NCBI GenBank assembly: GCA_033977485.1
Contig: CM066987.1
Span: 73,506,088 to 73,570,087 of the forward strand
Direction: 5' to 3'
From: Hydrangea macrophylla
Taxonomy: Eukaryota > Streptophyta > Magnoliopsida > Cornales > Hydrangeaceae
DNA: 64,000 nucleotides
Made by a program: the position numbers and the translations under genes. Shown here one piece after another: positions 1-10,465 of this stretch. How positions within the stretch are numbered: the stretch's first letter is position 1; every line of letters starts with the position of its first letter. The notes below the pieces were generated by a model. It was not told the DNA's origin. It saw nothing but the letters and a program-made list of their open reading frames with translations, and ran no database searches.

Positions 1-324
1 TACAAGCTAGAGTTGCCTGGTGAGTATAATGTTAGTACTACTTTTAATGTTGCTGATTTATCTCCTTTTGATGTAGGTGATGATTTGAGGACAAATCCTT
101 TTCAAGAGGAGGGGAATGATGAGAACATGGCGGCTAGCACAAGGTGGAATGCGGACCCGAACCACGTGCCAATTGGTCCGGTTACAAGGGCGCTAGCAAA
201 GCGGTTCAAGGACAATCTCAATGGGCTGGTTCAACAAATTTGGGTTGAGACTAATCTGAGTGGCCCAAAGGAGGATACTAGTGATCCACAAGGCTGGGTG
301 TCCATGATTCAAGCTCTAGAATAA
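1..324 (+). pseudogene. Gypsy-3: C-terminal tail of a Ty3/gypsy Pol polyprotein, cut by the left edge
   Basis: The frame is open from base 1 and ends with TAA at 322-324, giving about 107 codons. The tail has the pieces [23 protein letters not shown] and GPVTRALAKRF in that order. The same order closes the Pol proteins of Gypsy-1 (35400-35726) and Gypsy-2 (37850-38189), so this is the region after the integrase core, thought to help target or bind the integration complex to chromatin. Nothing upstream is visible. After the stop, 325-366 is non-coding and then the poly(T) of LINE-A begins, so the element's 3' LTR is not seen here. It cannot be told whether the rest of the element was intact. 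It is closely related to, but distinct from, the two other gypsy copies in the window. Confidence 0.85.
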
Positions 325-423
325 ATTATAGGCTTGCATGCCAACTTAGGGATTTTTTTATATTCATTTTTTTTTTTCGGAAATTGGTAAATAGATTCCA
401 AAAAATTAAGTACAAATGTACAA

Positions 424-435
424 GGGGCATACCCC
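424..435 (-). other. LINE-A 3' UTR hairpin
   Basis: GGGGTATGCCCC on the element strand can form a 4-bp G:C stem with a TATG loop, about 46 nt before the poly(A). It is repeated in LINE-B, -C, -E, -F and -G while the surrounding 3' UTRs differ. It may be a recognition structure for the RT, as 3' stem-loops are in other LINEs; that role is inferred. Confidence 0.6.
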
Positions 436-1188
436 AGGATAGACAAAAAGGCACAGAAGGAGGACTAGAAGAAGGAAAACAACAAACATCTCAAAACTGG
501 CACCATGAGCCAAAACAAGGGCAAAACCCTAGTAACCAAGTAGGGCAAAGGAAAAAGACTTGTGTTAAAGCCACTTACAAAACCCTAATAGAGCAAAACA
601 GTCAAATGCATACGCACAAACACAATTGAGCACGACAGGGTACACTTAAGGGGTATGTCCTTAACTCCAATTACGTAAGTAATCTGCAAGTTGGGGATGA
701 TGATTCCATGTAGTTCTTATCTGAATGTTGATTTGGGAAATCAAGTTTTGAAGCACCTGCTCCTTTGGGATGAAAGAGCCCTGAAACGCCCTGTTGTTCC
801 TTTCTCTCCATAGACCATAGACTGCAATTCCTAAGCACGTTTTAGGGATGGCATGTTGAAATTTATTGCCTGTCCAATTCTGAGTCATCCACTGTACAGT
901 AGAGTTCCAGTCAGTCCTATTCCATCTTACGTCACATCTTTGCATCAAATCCTGCCAAACAAAAGTAGCATAACTACATTCAAAAAATAAGTGATTATGA
1001 GATTCCATTTGGGTATAACAAAGCACACAAGCCAATGGTCCAGGAGTGAAAGAATAGATTCTATCATGCGTTGCTAGCCTATTAAGAGCAGCAAACCATA
1101 ATATGAAGTTTTGTCTAGGAGTACACCCTTTGAACCAAACCAATTTATGCCAAGGGACGACAGGGGAAACTTCTCGAAAATGCTCCCA

Positions 1189-1203
1189 AATTTGAGCAAA
1201 GTT
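1189..1203. repeat. Left target-site duplication of LINE-B
   Basis: aatttgagcaaagtt here is repeated at 4342-4356, flanking LINE-B. The last two T could belong to the poly(T), so the length is 13-15 bp. Both copies are LINE-A coding sequence, and joining the two flanks gives the continuous LINE-A frame. Confidence 0.92.
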
Positions 1204-1276
1204 TTTTTTTTTTTTTTTTTTTTTTTTTCGGAAAAAATGGTAAATAGAAACCGAAAAGGGCTGTACACATGTACAA

Positions 1277-1288
1277 GGGGCATACCCC
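1277..1288 (-). other. LINE-B 3' UTR hairpin
   Basis: GGGGTATGCCCC on the element strand, about 48 nt before the poly(A). Confidence 0.6.
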
Positions 1289-1457
1289 AGGATATTCAAA
1301 AAGCACAAAGCAAAAGGACAAGTGGCACAACAAACCACAACAAATGCCTCACAAGGCAAAACTCAAAAACCAATCACAAAAAAGTACACATAAAAAACCC
1401 AAAGGGAAGTCCCAAAGAACGACTCCAAGGAGAAAAAAGGCACAAACATACAACGAG

Positions 1458-4313
1458 CTAATGCCACTTAATCAACAAGGCATCAAGGTTGAATTGCCCT
1501 TTCCATTTGTTTCTAATTTGAGCATAAATTTGCGAGACAAAATTCCTCAGTAATTGTTCCTTTGGTGTAGAGGCGTTCTGAAAACTCCTGTTGTTCCGTT
1601 CCCTCCACAGGCCGTAGATGGTAACTCCCAGGCAAATCCTGGGAATCATATGCTGGGGAGTCTTTCCCTTCCAATGCTGAATCATCCAATGAATAGTGCT
1701 ATCCCAGGAAGTTCCATTCCAAGTCAGGTCACAACGCAGCATCAATTCCTGCCAAATAAATTTAGAATAATCACAATCAAAGAAAAGATGGCTGTGAGAA
1801 TCCATTTGTCTAAGACAAAAAGTACATGCAAGTGGACCCAGAGTAAAATTGCAAATTCTATCCTGTGTGGCAAGCCTATTCTGGATGGCAAGCCAAAGAA
1901 TGAAATTCTGTCGAGGCGTACATCCAGAATACCAGACAAAAGGATACCAGGGAACAACCGGGTTGGAGGGTCTAAGGTGGTTCCAAACATGGGAAAAGCT
2001 AAACTTTCCATTAGGAGAAGTAATCCAAACAATTTTATCATTCAGGCCAGAAGGTTTGTAGAAAGTTGACAAGAGGTCCCGGACCTCATTAAGTCCAATG
2101 GAAATCGAACCAGGCCAATTCCAATCAAGATGGGAGATAATAGTTGCTACTTTAGCATTTGGAGTTATAGCAGCATCATAGGCAATCCTGTTGGTATATT
2201 TCTCAAATAAAGGCCCACTTGGGAGCCAATTGTCATGCCAAAGAAATGTATCCAAACCATTACCAATTTTATGCTTGATTATGGGTCTAGCAATATTTCT
2301 AAGCTTCAAAAGCTTTCTCCAATACCAAGAGCATTGTCCGGGGGCTTTCACCTCCCAAATACTTTTGGTTTTGATCATGTACAAATGAATCCAATGCTTC
2401 CACAAGGATTTATTAGTTGGATCAAGAAGGGACCCAAGGTGTTTAAGATTAAGCACAATGTTAGTGAGGAAAATATCCTTAAACCCGAGGCCTCCCTCTT
2501 GTTTGGGTCTGCATACATTAGCCCAGGCGACTTTGGCTCCATGAGCATTCTCTGTATTGCCCGTCCAAAGAAATCTCTTCATAGCTTTCTCAACCTGTTT
2601 AAGAACACTTTTCGGAAGAATAAACATACCAGACCAATAAAGTTGAATACCAGTAAGGACAGCATGAATGAGTTGGGTTCTACCTGCAAAAGAAAGGGAC
2701 TTGGACTTCCAAGAGTTGATCCGAGAGCATATTTTTGTGACAAGTTCTTCACAATGGATCTTTTTTAATTTAGTGGTAATTAAAGGAACTCCCAAATACT
2801 TTAAAGGAAGACTTCCTTTGATAAATTGGAGTTCACTTAGAATTTCAAGACCCAAACTATCATCAATCCCAGAGAAGAAAAGGCAGCTTTTAGAATTATT
2901 AGCTTGAAGGCCAGACAAGTCATAAAATTGATTCAAGGTTTTTCTAATAAGCTTAGTAGAGTCCATATCACCATTGAACAAAATAATTAAATCATCCGCA
3001 AAGCAAAGGTGGGAAATCTTCAATTTATCGCATTTCTAGTGGAAGGAAAAAGGGCCATTAAGAATATTACATTGAAGTAACTGGCTAAAGGCATCCATAA
3101 TGAAAACAAACAAATAGGGGGATATTGGGTCACCCTGTCTAAGCCCCTTAGCTCCCTCAAAATACCCAATAGATTCACCATTAAAGTTAATGGAGTACCT
3201 AGGGGTAGAAATACAAGCTTGAATCCAATTCCTCATCCTAGGGGGAAAACCCAAAACATCAAGCAAATCAAAAAGGAAAGGCCAGCTAACATTATCATAG
3301 GCTTTCATAAGGTCAACTTTAGCAACAGCCCGAGGTTTACCACCAACCTTATGATAATCTCTTAAAAGGTCCTGAGCTAATAAAACATTGTCACTAATTT
3401 TTCTCCCTTTAACAAAAGCAGATTGAGCCTGATCAATAATCGATGGGAGCACCATCTGGAGTCTATTTGCTAAAATTTTGGAAATACACTTATATATAGT
3501 ATTACAACAAGAGATAGGTCTAAAATCCCCCATTTTAGAGGGATTAGGGACCTTAGGGATCAAGGATATAATAGTAGCATTAGACTCCTTAAGCAATTCT
3601 CCAGAAGTAAAGAATTCAGTAATGGCATCAATGACTCCAGAGCCAACTGTAGTCCAGGAATTTTTAAAAAAGTGAGCATTAAAACCATCTGGGCCAGGGG
3701 CTTTATTATCATGCAAAGAGAAAAAAGTCTCTCTAATCTCCTCGGAAGTAGGAATTCTGTCAAGATTTTGAAGATAATTTTCAGGAATCCTTTTAAGAAT
3801 AATGGTCCTTAAAAATTCTATCCCTGGGTAGTTGTTCCCAGCAGGAGAGCCAAGGAGATTCTGGAAATGTCTAATAGCTTCATATTTCGCTTCATCAATA
3901 TTACAAGTAAATTGGCCATTAGGTTTTTCCAACTTAAAGATTCTTTTTCTATTTCTCCTATCTTTGATAGATTGAAAAAAATATCTGGAATTCTTATCAC
4001 CACATTCCAACCATTGCAATCTAGATTTTTGTTTGAGAGTTTCTTCCTCAATCCAAATAGATTGGAGAAAATTTTCCATGCACACTTTTTGTTTAGAAAT
4101 TAGAATAGTGTCATGAGGGTGATGGAGAAGCTCAGACTGTACATTTTCCAACTCTTCCCTAGCTTTATCAACATTAAGTTTTTCTTTACCAGTAAAAAGT
4201 CTACTAAACCTCTTTAAATCATGTTTAACAAGTCTAAGCTTTTGGCAAACTTGGTATTGGAGAGTACCTCTGACACTAGTATTCCAAGCTTGGGAGACAG
4301 TATCAGGATAATG
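1458..4313 (-). pseudogene. LINE-B ORF2 fragment (RT and zf-RVT-like domain), one nonsense change
   Basis: This is a 5'-truncated ORF2 of about 950 codons. The frame begins in the linker before the RT (LRLVKHDLKRF) and has no start codon of its own. RT motifs: APGPDGFNAHFF, FRPISCCNT, KVDLMKAYDNV, GLRQGDPISPYLF and FADDL (about 3000). A TAG at 3035-3033 falls between GPFSFH and KCDKLK, where LINE-A has a tryptophan codon; the frame is otherwise unbroken. The end has CTFC...SHSHLFFDC (zf-RVT-like) and stops at 1458. With no endonuclease and an internal stop it cannot be an active enzyme. Sequence is close to LINE-A and LINE-D. Confidence 0.92.
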
Positions 4314-4341
4314 GTCCAAAAGATACTATCACTCAAAAGAT
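4314..4341. repeat. Templated filler at the 5' junction of LINE-B
   Basis: Bases 4314-4337 are an exact 24-base copy, in direct orientation, of LINE-A bases 4379-4402 (65 bp further right). They belong neither to LINE-B nor to the target-site duplication. Four more bases lead into the duplication at 4342. Confidence 0.85.
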
Positions 4342-4356
4342 AATTTGAGCAAAGTT
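4342..4356. repeat. Right target-site duplication of LINE-B
   Basis: Second copy of aatttgagcaaagtt; partner at 1189-1203. Confidence 0.92.
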
Positions 4357-7300
4357 ATAGTTCCCCTTGGATGATACCGTCCAAAAGATACTATCACTCA
4401 AACCTGTAGGTTTATACAAATTAGATAAGAGGATTCTAACCTCATTTAATCCTATAGAATTTGAAGAAGGCCAGTTCCAATCATTATTACTTATGATTGT
4501 TGCCACTTTTGCTTTAGCGTCAATAGCAGCATCATAAGCAATCCTGTTTGTGTATTTTACAAAAAGAGGACCACACGGGAGCCAATTATCGAACCAAAGA
4601 GAAGTTTGTTGACCATTACCAATTTTGTGCAAAAGTAAAGGTCGGACAACCTCCCTAAGTTTCAACAGTTTTCTCCAATACCAGGAACACTGACCTGGAG
4701 CCTTAATTTCCCAAAAACTATTTGATTTTATCATGTATTTATGCACCCAGTTCTTCCACAAGGAGTTATTTTTAGGATCCAGGAGACTCCCTATATGCTT
4801 TAAATTCAATATAGTATTAGTAAGATAGATGTCTTTGAACCCCAGACCACCCTCCTTCTTAGGCTTACAAACATTGACCCAAGCAATTTTTGCTCCCCTC
4901 CCCTTTTCAGTGGTGCCAGTCCAAAAGAATCTCATAATAGCTTGATCAACCTGTTTAAGAACACTTTTTGGCAGTATAAACATTCCAGACCAATACTGTT
5001 GGATCCCCGATAAGACAGATTGGATTAGTTGAGCCCTACCTGCAAAAGACAAAAACTTAGACTTCCAAGAATTAATTCTAGAGCAAATTTTATTCACCAA
5101 CTCTTCACAATGGCTTTTCTTCAGTTTAGTAGTAATTAATGGAACACCTAGATACCTCATAGGAAGCGAACCCTTTGTAAATTGGAGTTCCATAAGCAAC
5201 TCATTAGCTAAATTATCACTAATACCAGAGAAAAACACACAACTTTTAGAATTATTGACTTGAAGCCCTGAGAAGTCATAGAATTGATTTAAAGTTTTAC
5301 GAACCATCTTTGCAGATTCAATATCACCATTAAACAAAATAATTAAATCATCCGCAAAACAAAGGTGATTTATTTTTAAAATGTCACACTTCCAATGAAA
5401 TGTGAAGGGCTCATGCTGACTATTATAGTGAAGTAATTGGCTTAAAGCCTCCATAACAAGAACAAACAAATAAGGGGATATAGGATCACCTTGTCTAAGA
5501 CCTTTGGCACCTTCAAAATATCCCACGGATTCACCATTAAAATTAATGGAGAATCTTGGAGTAGTAAAACAGGCTTTGATCCATTTTATCAGTCTAGGAG
5601 GGAACCCAAATGTATCAAGTAAATCAAGTAAAAACTCCCAACTCACACTATCATAGGCCTTCATAAGATCAACTTTTGCAGCAACTCTAGGTTTACCTCC
5701 TTCCTTGTGATAATCTCTTAGAAGATCTTGGGCAAGTAATATGTTATCACTAATTTTTCTTCCTTTAACAAACGCAGATTGGGCTTGGTCAACGATGGAC
5801 GGGAGGACCGTTTGGAGCCTATTAGCAATAATTTTAGAAATACATTTATAAATAGTATTACAGCAAGAGATTGGTCTAAAATCCCCCATCTTAGAAGGAT
5901 TAGGGACTTTAGGAATCAATGCTATAATAGTAGCATTAGACTCTCTAAGTATTTCTCCAGTCAGAAAAATTCTTGAATGGCTCCGATGACAGTTTGCCCT
6001 ACTGTAGACCAAGACTTTTTGAAGAAATGAGTATTAAAACCATCAGGCCCCGGAGCTTTATTATCAGGCATATTAAACATCGTATCTTTTATTTCTGAGC
6101 TAGTCGGAAGTCTATCCAATGCCTCCAAAAAAGAGTCGGGGACTTTTTTAAATATGATTCTCCTCAAGGCATTAATCCCAGGGTAATGGTTAGTGGCTCT
6201 AGTACCAAGTAAAGCAGAGAAATGTCTTAAAGCTTCAGATTTAGCTTCTTCAATATTGCAAGTAAAAGTACCATCAGGTTTTTCCAGTTTAAAAATCCTT
6301 TTCCTATTCCTCCTACTTTTAATGTGGTGAAAAAAATAGCTAGTGTTTTTGTCGCCAGCTTCTAACCATTGAACTCTGGATTTTTGCTTTAGGGTTTCTT
6401 CCTCAATCCAGATTGATTTCAAATACTCAGACATACAATGCTTTTGTTTTGTAATTAGGGAAGGACAATAGGGATCTTTCAAAAGATCAGATTGAACTTG
6501 TTTTAGAGCTTCCCTAGCTTTATCAGCTAAAACTTTTTCCTTACCATCAAAGCTTTTGCTAAGGGTTTTCAATTCATGTTTTAAAATCCTTAGCTTATGG
6601 CAGGTTTGATATTGAATAGTTCCATTAACATTGGACCTCCAAGCATTAGATACTATTTCGGAGTAATTATCGAGTTGTGTCCAAAAATTAAAAAATTTGA
6701 AACTTTTCCCTTTCCTCCTAACCATTTTATCTATATAGAGAACAAGAGGGGAGTGGTCAGAGGTACCTTGTTCTTGGAAATGGACATAAGAGTCGGTGAA
6801 CTTATCCAGCCAAGTTTGATTAACTAGAGCTCTATCCAACTTCCTTTGAGTGTAGTCAGGTCTACCATATCTTCTGTTACTCCAGGTGAAAAATTCTCCC
6901 ATGTATCTTAGGTCAGTTCAACAATGAGAATTAACAAAATGGATAAAATCAAGATTATCAGAGTTAAGGCAAAAATTAGGGTCAGAAACTTCATTAGTGT
7001 TCAAGACCACATTAAAATCTCCAAGAAGAACCCGGTTGATATTAGAGGTTCCATTATAAATGGAGCCTAACTCAGACCAGAGTTCCTTTCTTTCCTGCCC
7101 AGTATTAAAGCCATAAATGAATGATGCCTCAAAACAAATTGTTTGGTCATCATTTTCAATGTTCACATGAATAAACTGAGAGGAACACTTAAGAACAGAG
7201 AGATTAATTTTGTCTGGGTTCCAACCAACCCAGATTCTGCCCACAGAGTTTTGGGAGCTATTAGAGACAAAATTCCAATCTTTAAAAACTTTCTTTTTAA

Positions 7301-7436
7301 TTGAGTCCTCATTACCCTGTCTGACCTTGGTTTCAACAATACCTAAAACATCTATATTATTCTGATATATTAATTTAGCAACCTCAATTTGTTTAGAGGG
7401 GAGGTTGAGACCCCTTATATTCCAATTGCTAATAAT

Positions 7437-7441
7437 CATTA
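7437..7441 (-). promoter_or_regulatory. TAATG stop-start overlap between LINE-A ORF1 and ORF2
   Basis: On the minus strand the ORF1 stop TAA (7441-7439) and the ORF2 start ATG (7439-7437) share one A. LINE-D has the same TAATG and LINE-E has TGATG. In the silkworm LINE SART1, a UAAUG overlap is known to allow ORF2 translation by termination and re-initiation; the same role here is inference. Confidence 0.7.
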
Positions 7442-10400
7442 GGTACGTTGTTGAGTTTGTCTCTTCTTACCTGAAGAGCCAGTTTGTTTAATTTGAGAAT
7501 TCTTAACCATACCTGACCCTTGTGGATGAGATTTAGGGGAACACTCTGATGTGCTGCCTTTCCTTAGTTGAAGGCTCTTGTCAGCAATAGTTAATTCTTC
7601 TTGGGGCTCCTCTTCGTTCGTTTGAAAAGATCCTTGGTCATTGTTGTCCATCCCTGATTGGTTGGAGGCCATATTTGTAGCAGATTGGCCTTTTGACCCT
7701 ATAGTTTCTGGACGTTGCTCTCTCTTGCAATTTTTAGGTACTAAAACTGAGGCTTCAGGCACAGCTTTCTCATTTTTGTTCTCCAATATTGGATCATTAA
7801 CTTGCACACCAGTCTTAGTTGTTATCTCTTCCTCTATTTGGACTTTTAGATTTTCATTGGTCTCAACCAATGCCTCTGTATTTCCTTCCCCCTCTGGGGA
7901 TGATTCATCTTGTGGTGAACACAGAGCAGGCTCCACATTATTTGACTCCTCTGTTTCTTCCGACTGAGGTGCTATAAGCGAAAACTGATTGGCGTTTTCC
8001 AATGGGATTACCTTGGGTTGCTTGTAGAGACCATGTTCATTATGGGACAAATGTTCTGATCCAGACTTCTGATCTTGGGTTGTATACCCAGTAGTGCCAA
8101 TTTGTGCATCAACCTGAGTAAACTTACCATTGGTTTTAGTTTTCCATCCTCCCTCTTTATCCTGCAAAATGCTGGTGGAGGTAGCCTTCGGGTTCGCTTG
8201 AAGGTTAGGTAATTTTGAGCAATCATGCCCAAATCTAGAACATTTAGCGCACCGAACCGGAGTCCACTGATATTCCACTGGTAGCGTGATCTGCTCCATA
8301 TCGCCACTAATTGGGTCCTCAAATTCTATGACAATTTCACGGAGGAGTTCATGTTTTGCACTAAGCTCAATACAAATTCGGGCAAAGGAGATTCTACTGC
8401 AATTTGCAGTAACTCTAGCCACATATAGAGGTTTTCCTATAGCACTTGCTATGTGGCTTAACCCAGTGGGATTCCAATACTCAAGTGGAATGTTGTAAAT
8501 ATGGACCCAAACCGGAATGGTCGTAATAGCTTCTCTGGACAAGGTCATGCCAGAGTGCCAATTCTGCAGAATAATGGGCTGGCCTGCTAGGTGCCAAGGG
8601 CCACCTTCGAGAATGGCCATACTCTCTTCTTCTGAATCAAATTTGAAAAAGAAAAACCCCGAATCAGTGGCAACCAAGTCCTTAAGTCCAAGCTTACCCC
8701 AAAGTCTGGTAGTACCATTTTTAACAAAGGAGAATGGTAATTTTTTCCCAATAAAATACCCTACAAGGGTATTCTTCCATGCAAAGCTACCTTCAATTTG
8801 CACCTCCTTAGGCATACTAACAATGTGCCTATTTGGGCCTTCCCGTGGTTTAATATAAGTAAGGCTAAAGTCACTAGCTGCTTTGGCGGCAACTAGAGAA
8901 GCCCAAGATTTAGGATGGGGAGGGCCAGAAATAACTTCAGCTTGAGCCATGTTTGAAGGACCAGCTAAGCCGCTGATGGGTCCCACAGTAGAGGTAATTT
9001 TCTCACCCGTTGACTTTGTAGGATTAACTTGCAGATGTGTAGAAATTGATTCCATGCGTCTCTGCATTTGGGCCGAGAAATCTGACTGAGCAGACAAGGT
9101 GCCGGGTTTAGTGGAAAAGTGATTTGAGCCCATGTGCTTGTCAGTAAAGGGAGCATTGGGTGTAGTATTATTATATTATTGGGTCCTCTTCCAACCGTCC
9201 ACTTGTGCATATGCTAAGGTATCTTGATGAGACATGGCGCCGGGATTTGAGGGACATCCCATGTGCTCATCTGCGGCTAGTAGTGGAGTAGGTGGACCTT
9301 GCATTGGACCGTTGGGGTTCCCACGTGGCACAAACACTTTGGAAGAAGTGATAGGCAAAATTGGATGATCTAATTCTCCATCTGGAAGAACACTATGAAT
9401 TTTGGAAGAACAATCCTTTTCAGAAGAAGCTTCTAACTTGCAGTGTGGATCAACAGATTGAGGTAGGGGGGCACCCGGGCAAATATCAAAACTTTCAAAT
9501 TGGGTTTCCCTCCAGCCTTTGCCCCCTCTAGCATTTCCTCTACCTTCTCTCATCCCACTATTACGACCTGGATTTCTACCAGCAAATGGTAATCCTCCAC
9601 GGGTAGGAAAATGAATAGGGATCTTATCTGCTGCAATATCTTGCTTATCATTCCTCCCACCAATTAGATTTCTAAGATGGGTGTTTTCCTCCACCAATTT
9701 GGAATTAACCCTTAGGGCAGCTTCATATCCAATTTTGAGTGGATGATCTATTTTCTCTTCTTCATCTTCATAAACATCCTCAACCTCAAAACTGGGACTA
9801 GAGACCATAGGCACCTTATTCTCACTAGCAGCATTTCTCTTCTTTTTACGGATCTCATTTGAGTCTTGAACAGACTTAAAAGAGCTTCCTCCCATGGTCT
9901 GTCCTACAAGATCTTCACCTTGGTTTGAGCTAATATTCTCCCAATCTTCATGAAGTTCAAGTTCTTCATCAGAAAATCCATGAGGTTTTAACTCTGATAG
10001 ATAAATCAAACCTTCCTCACCATGACTTGGAGTGGCTTTTGAATCTGTTACTACCTCATCCTTATCAACACCAGTTTGAGACCCATCTTTGAAAAGCACA
10101 AGCCCTTCTCCTTTAATATTGTTTTTACTAACCAAATCTGGGACCATAAAACCTTTTGAATCTGTGTGATTCATTTCAGTTTTCTTTTCCAATGTTGGTT
10201 TAGCTGCATTGACTGGTTTAGCAACATTGAGAACTTGGACCTTCCCTTCATAGATGACACCACCAGGTTGAGCTCCATCCTTTCGCAGCACTGAACCATC
10301 CCCTTTAAGAGAGTATTTACTCTCTAGATCAGGAGCAATAATACCCAAAACAGAGGATATTTCAGAAGTAGTTGGAACATTAACAGCATGTTCCACCTGT

Positions 10401-10465
10401 GAATCATTAGAGTATTTCAAAGGAGTAGAGTGGATGTTGGCCATTGGAGAACCTTGATTACGCTT
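7439..10465 (-). pseudogene. LINE-A ORF1 (gag-like RNA-binding protein), with one in-frame stop
   Basis: ORF1 protein would bind the LINE RNA to form the RNP. The start is probably ATG 10444-10442; reading open further right only translates satellite. The N-terminal half (about 420 codons) is low-complexity, with SLKGDGSV and acidic stretches. A TAA at 9178-9176 interrupts the frame after DGWKRTQ, and the same frame continues into KHMGSNHFS. A DUF4283-like domain follows (about 8900-8250): SFAWKNTLVGYFIGKKLPFS, then GGPWHLAGQPIILQNW and ARICIELSAKHELL. The knuckle is CAKCSRFGHDC at about 8260-8220. The C-terminal third is polar and disordered-looking. The stop TAA at 7441-7439 overlaps the ORF2 ATG by one base. 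The same domain order is seen in LINE-D and LINE-E. Confidence 0.88.

Larger units (their letters stand above)
1204..4341 (-). mobile_element. LINE-B: 5'-truncated LINE nested in LINE-A ORF2
   Basis: Minus strand. Poly(T) 1202-1228, then cgg, 3' UTR 1229-1457 with hairpin at 1277-1288. The coding part covers 1458-4313 and starts inside the endonuclease-RT linker, so the endonuclease and ORF1 are missing. It is flanked by a 15-bp target-site duplication in LINE-A, so it is younger than LINE-A. Between its 5' end and the right duplication lie about 28 extra bases (4314-4341). Of these, 4314-4337 exactly repeat LINE-A bases 4379-4402 in the same orientation. This looks like filler templated from the target. 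Confidence 0.93.
661..7439 (-). pseudogene. LINE-A ORF2 (endonuclease-reverse transcriptase), disrupted
   Basis: ORF2 encodes the protein that nicks the target and reverse-transcribes the LINE RNA. The start ATG is 7439-7437, overlapping the ORF1 stop (TAATG). Endonuclease: NWNIRGLN near residue 5, ETKV near 37, GDFNV near 140 (6918-7439). A TGA at about 6915-6917 ends this part; the frame then resumes with DLRYMGEFFTW. TSDHSPL and the linker to the RT follow. At about 5965-5975 one T is missing in a T-run, giving a frameshift. RT: FRPISCCNT, KVDLMKAYDSV, GLRQGDPISPYLF and the catalytic FADDL (about 5350). LINE-B splits the gene at FAQI (4342/1203). The C-terminal part at 661-1203 carries CVLC...SHNHLFFEC, the zf-RVT zinc motif. 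Two disabling point changes plus the insertion make it non-functional. Confidence 0.92.
367..10465 (-). mobile_element. LINE-A: near full-length L1-clade retrotransposon, interrupted by LINE-B
   Basis: The element lies on the minus strand. Its 3' end is the T-run at 367-377 followed by cgg; the 3' UTR is 378-660. ORF2 runs 661-7439 and ORF1 7439 to about 10444. LINE-B (1204-4341) is inserted in ORF2. Without LINE-B it is about 7 kb. The 5' end at about 10465 lies only some 20 nt before a plausible ORF1 ATG (10444-10442) and joins satellite through the shared bases cttaagcc. The left flank is gypsy tail while the right flank is satellite, and I see no target-site duplication, so one end has probably been rearranged. 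The element is dead: stops in ORF1 and ORF2, a frameshift in ORF2 and the LINE-B insertion. LINE-B and LINE-D belong to the same subfamily. Confidence 0.9.
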
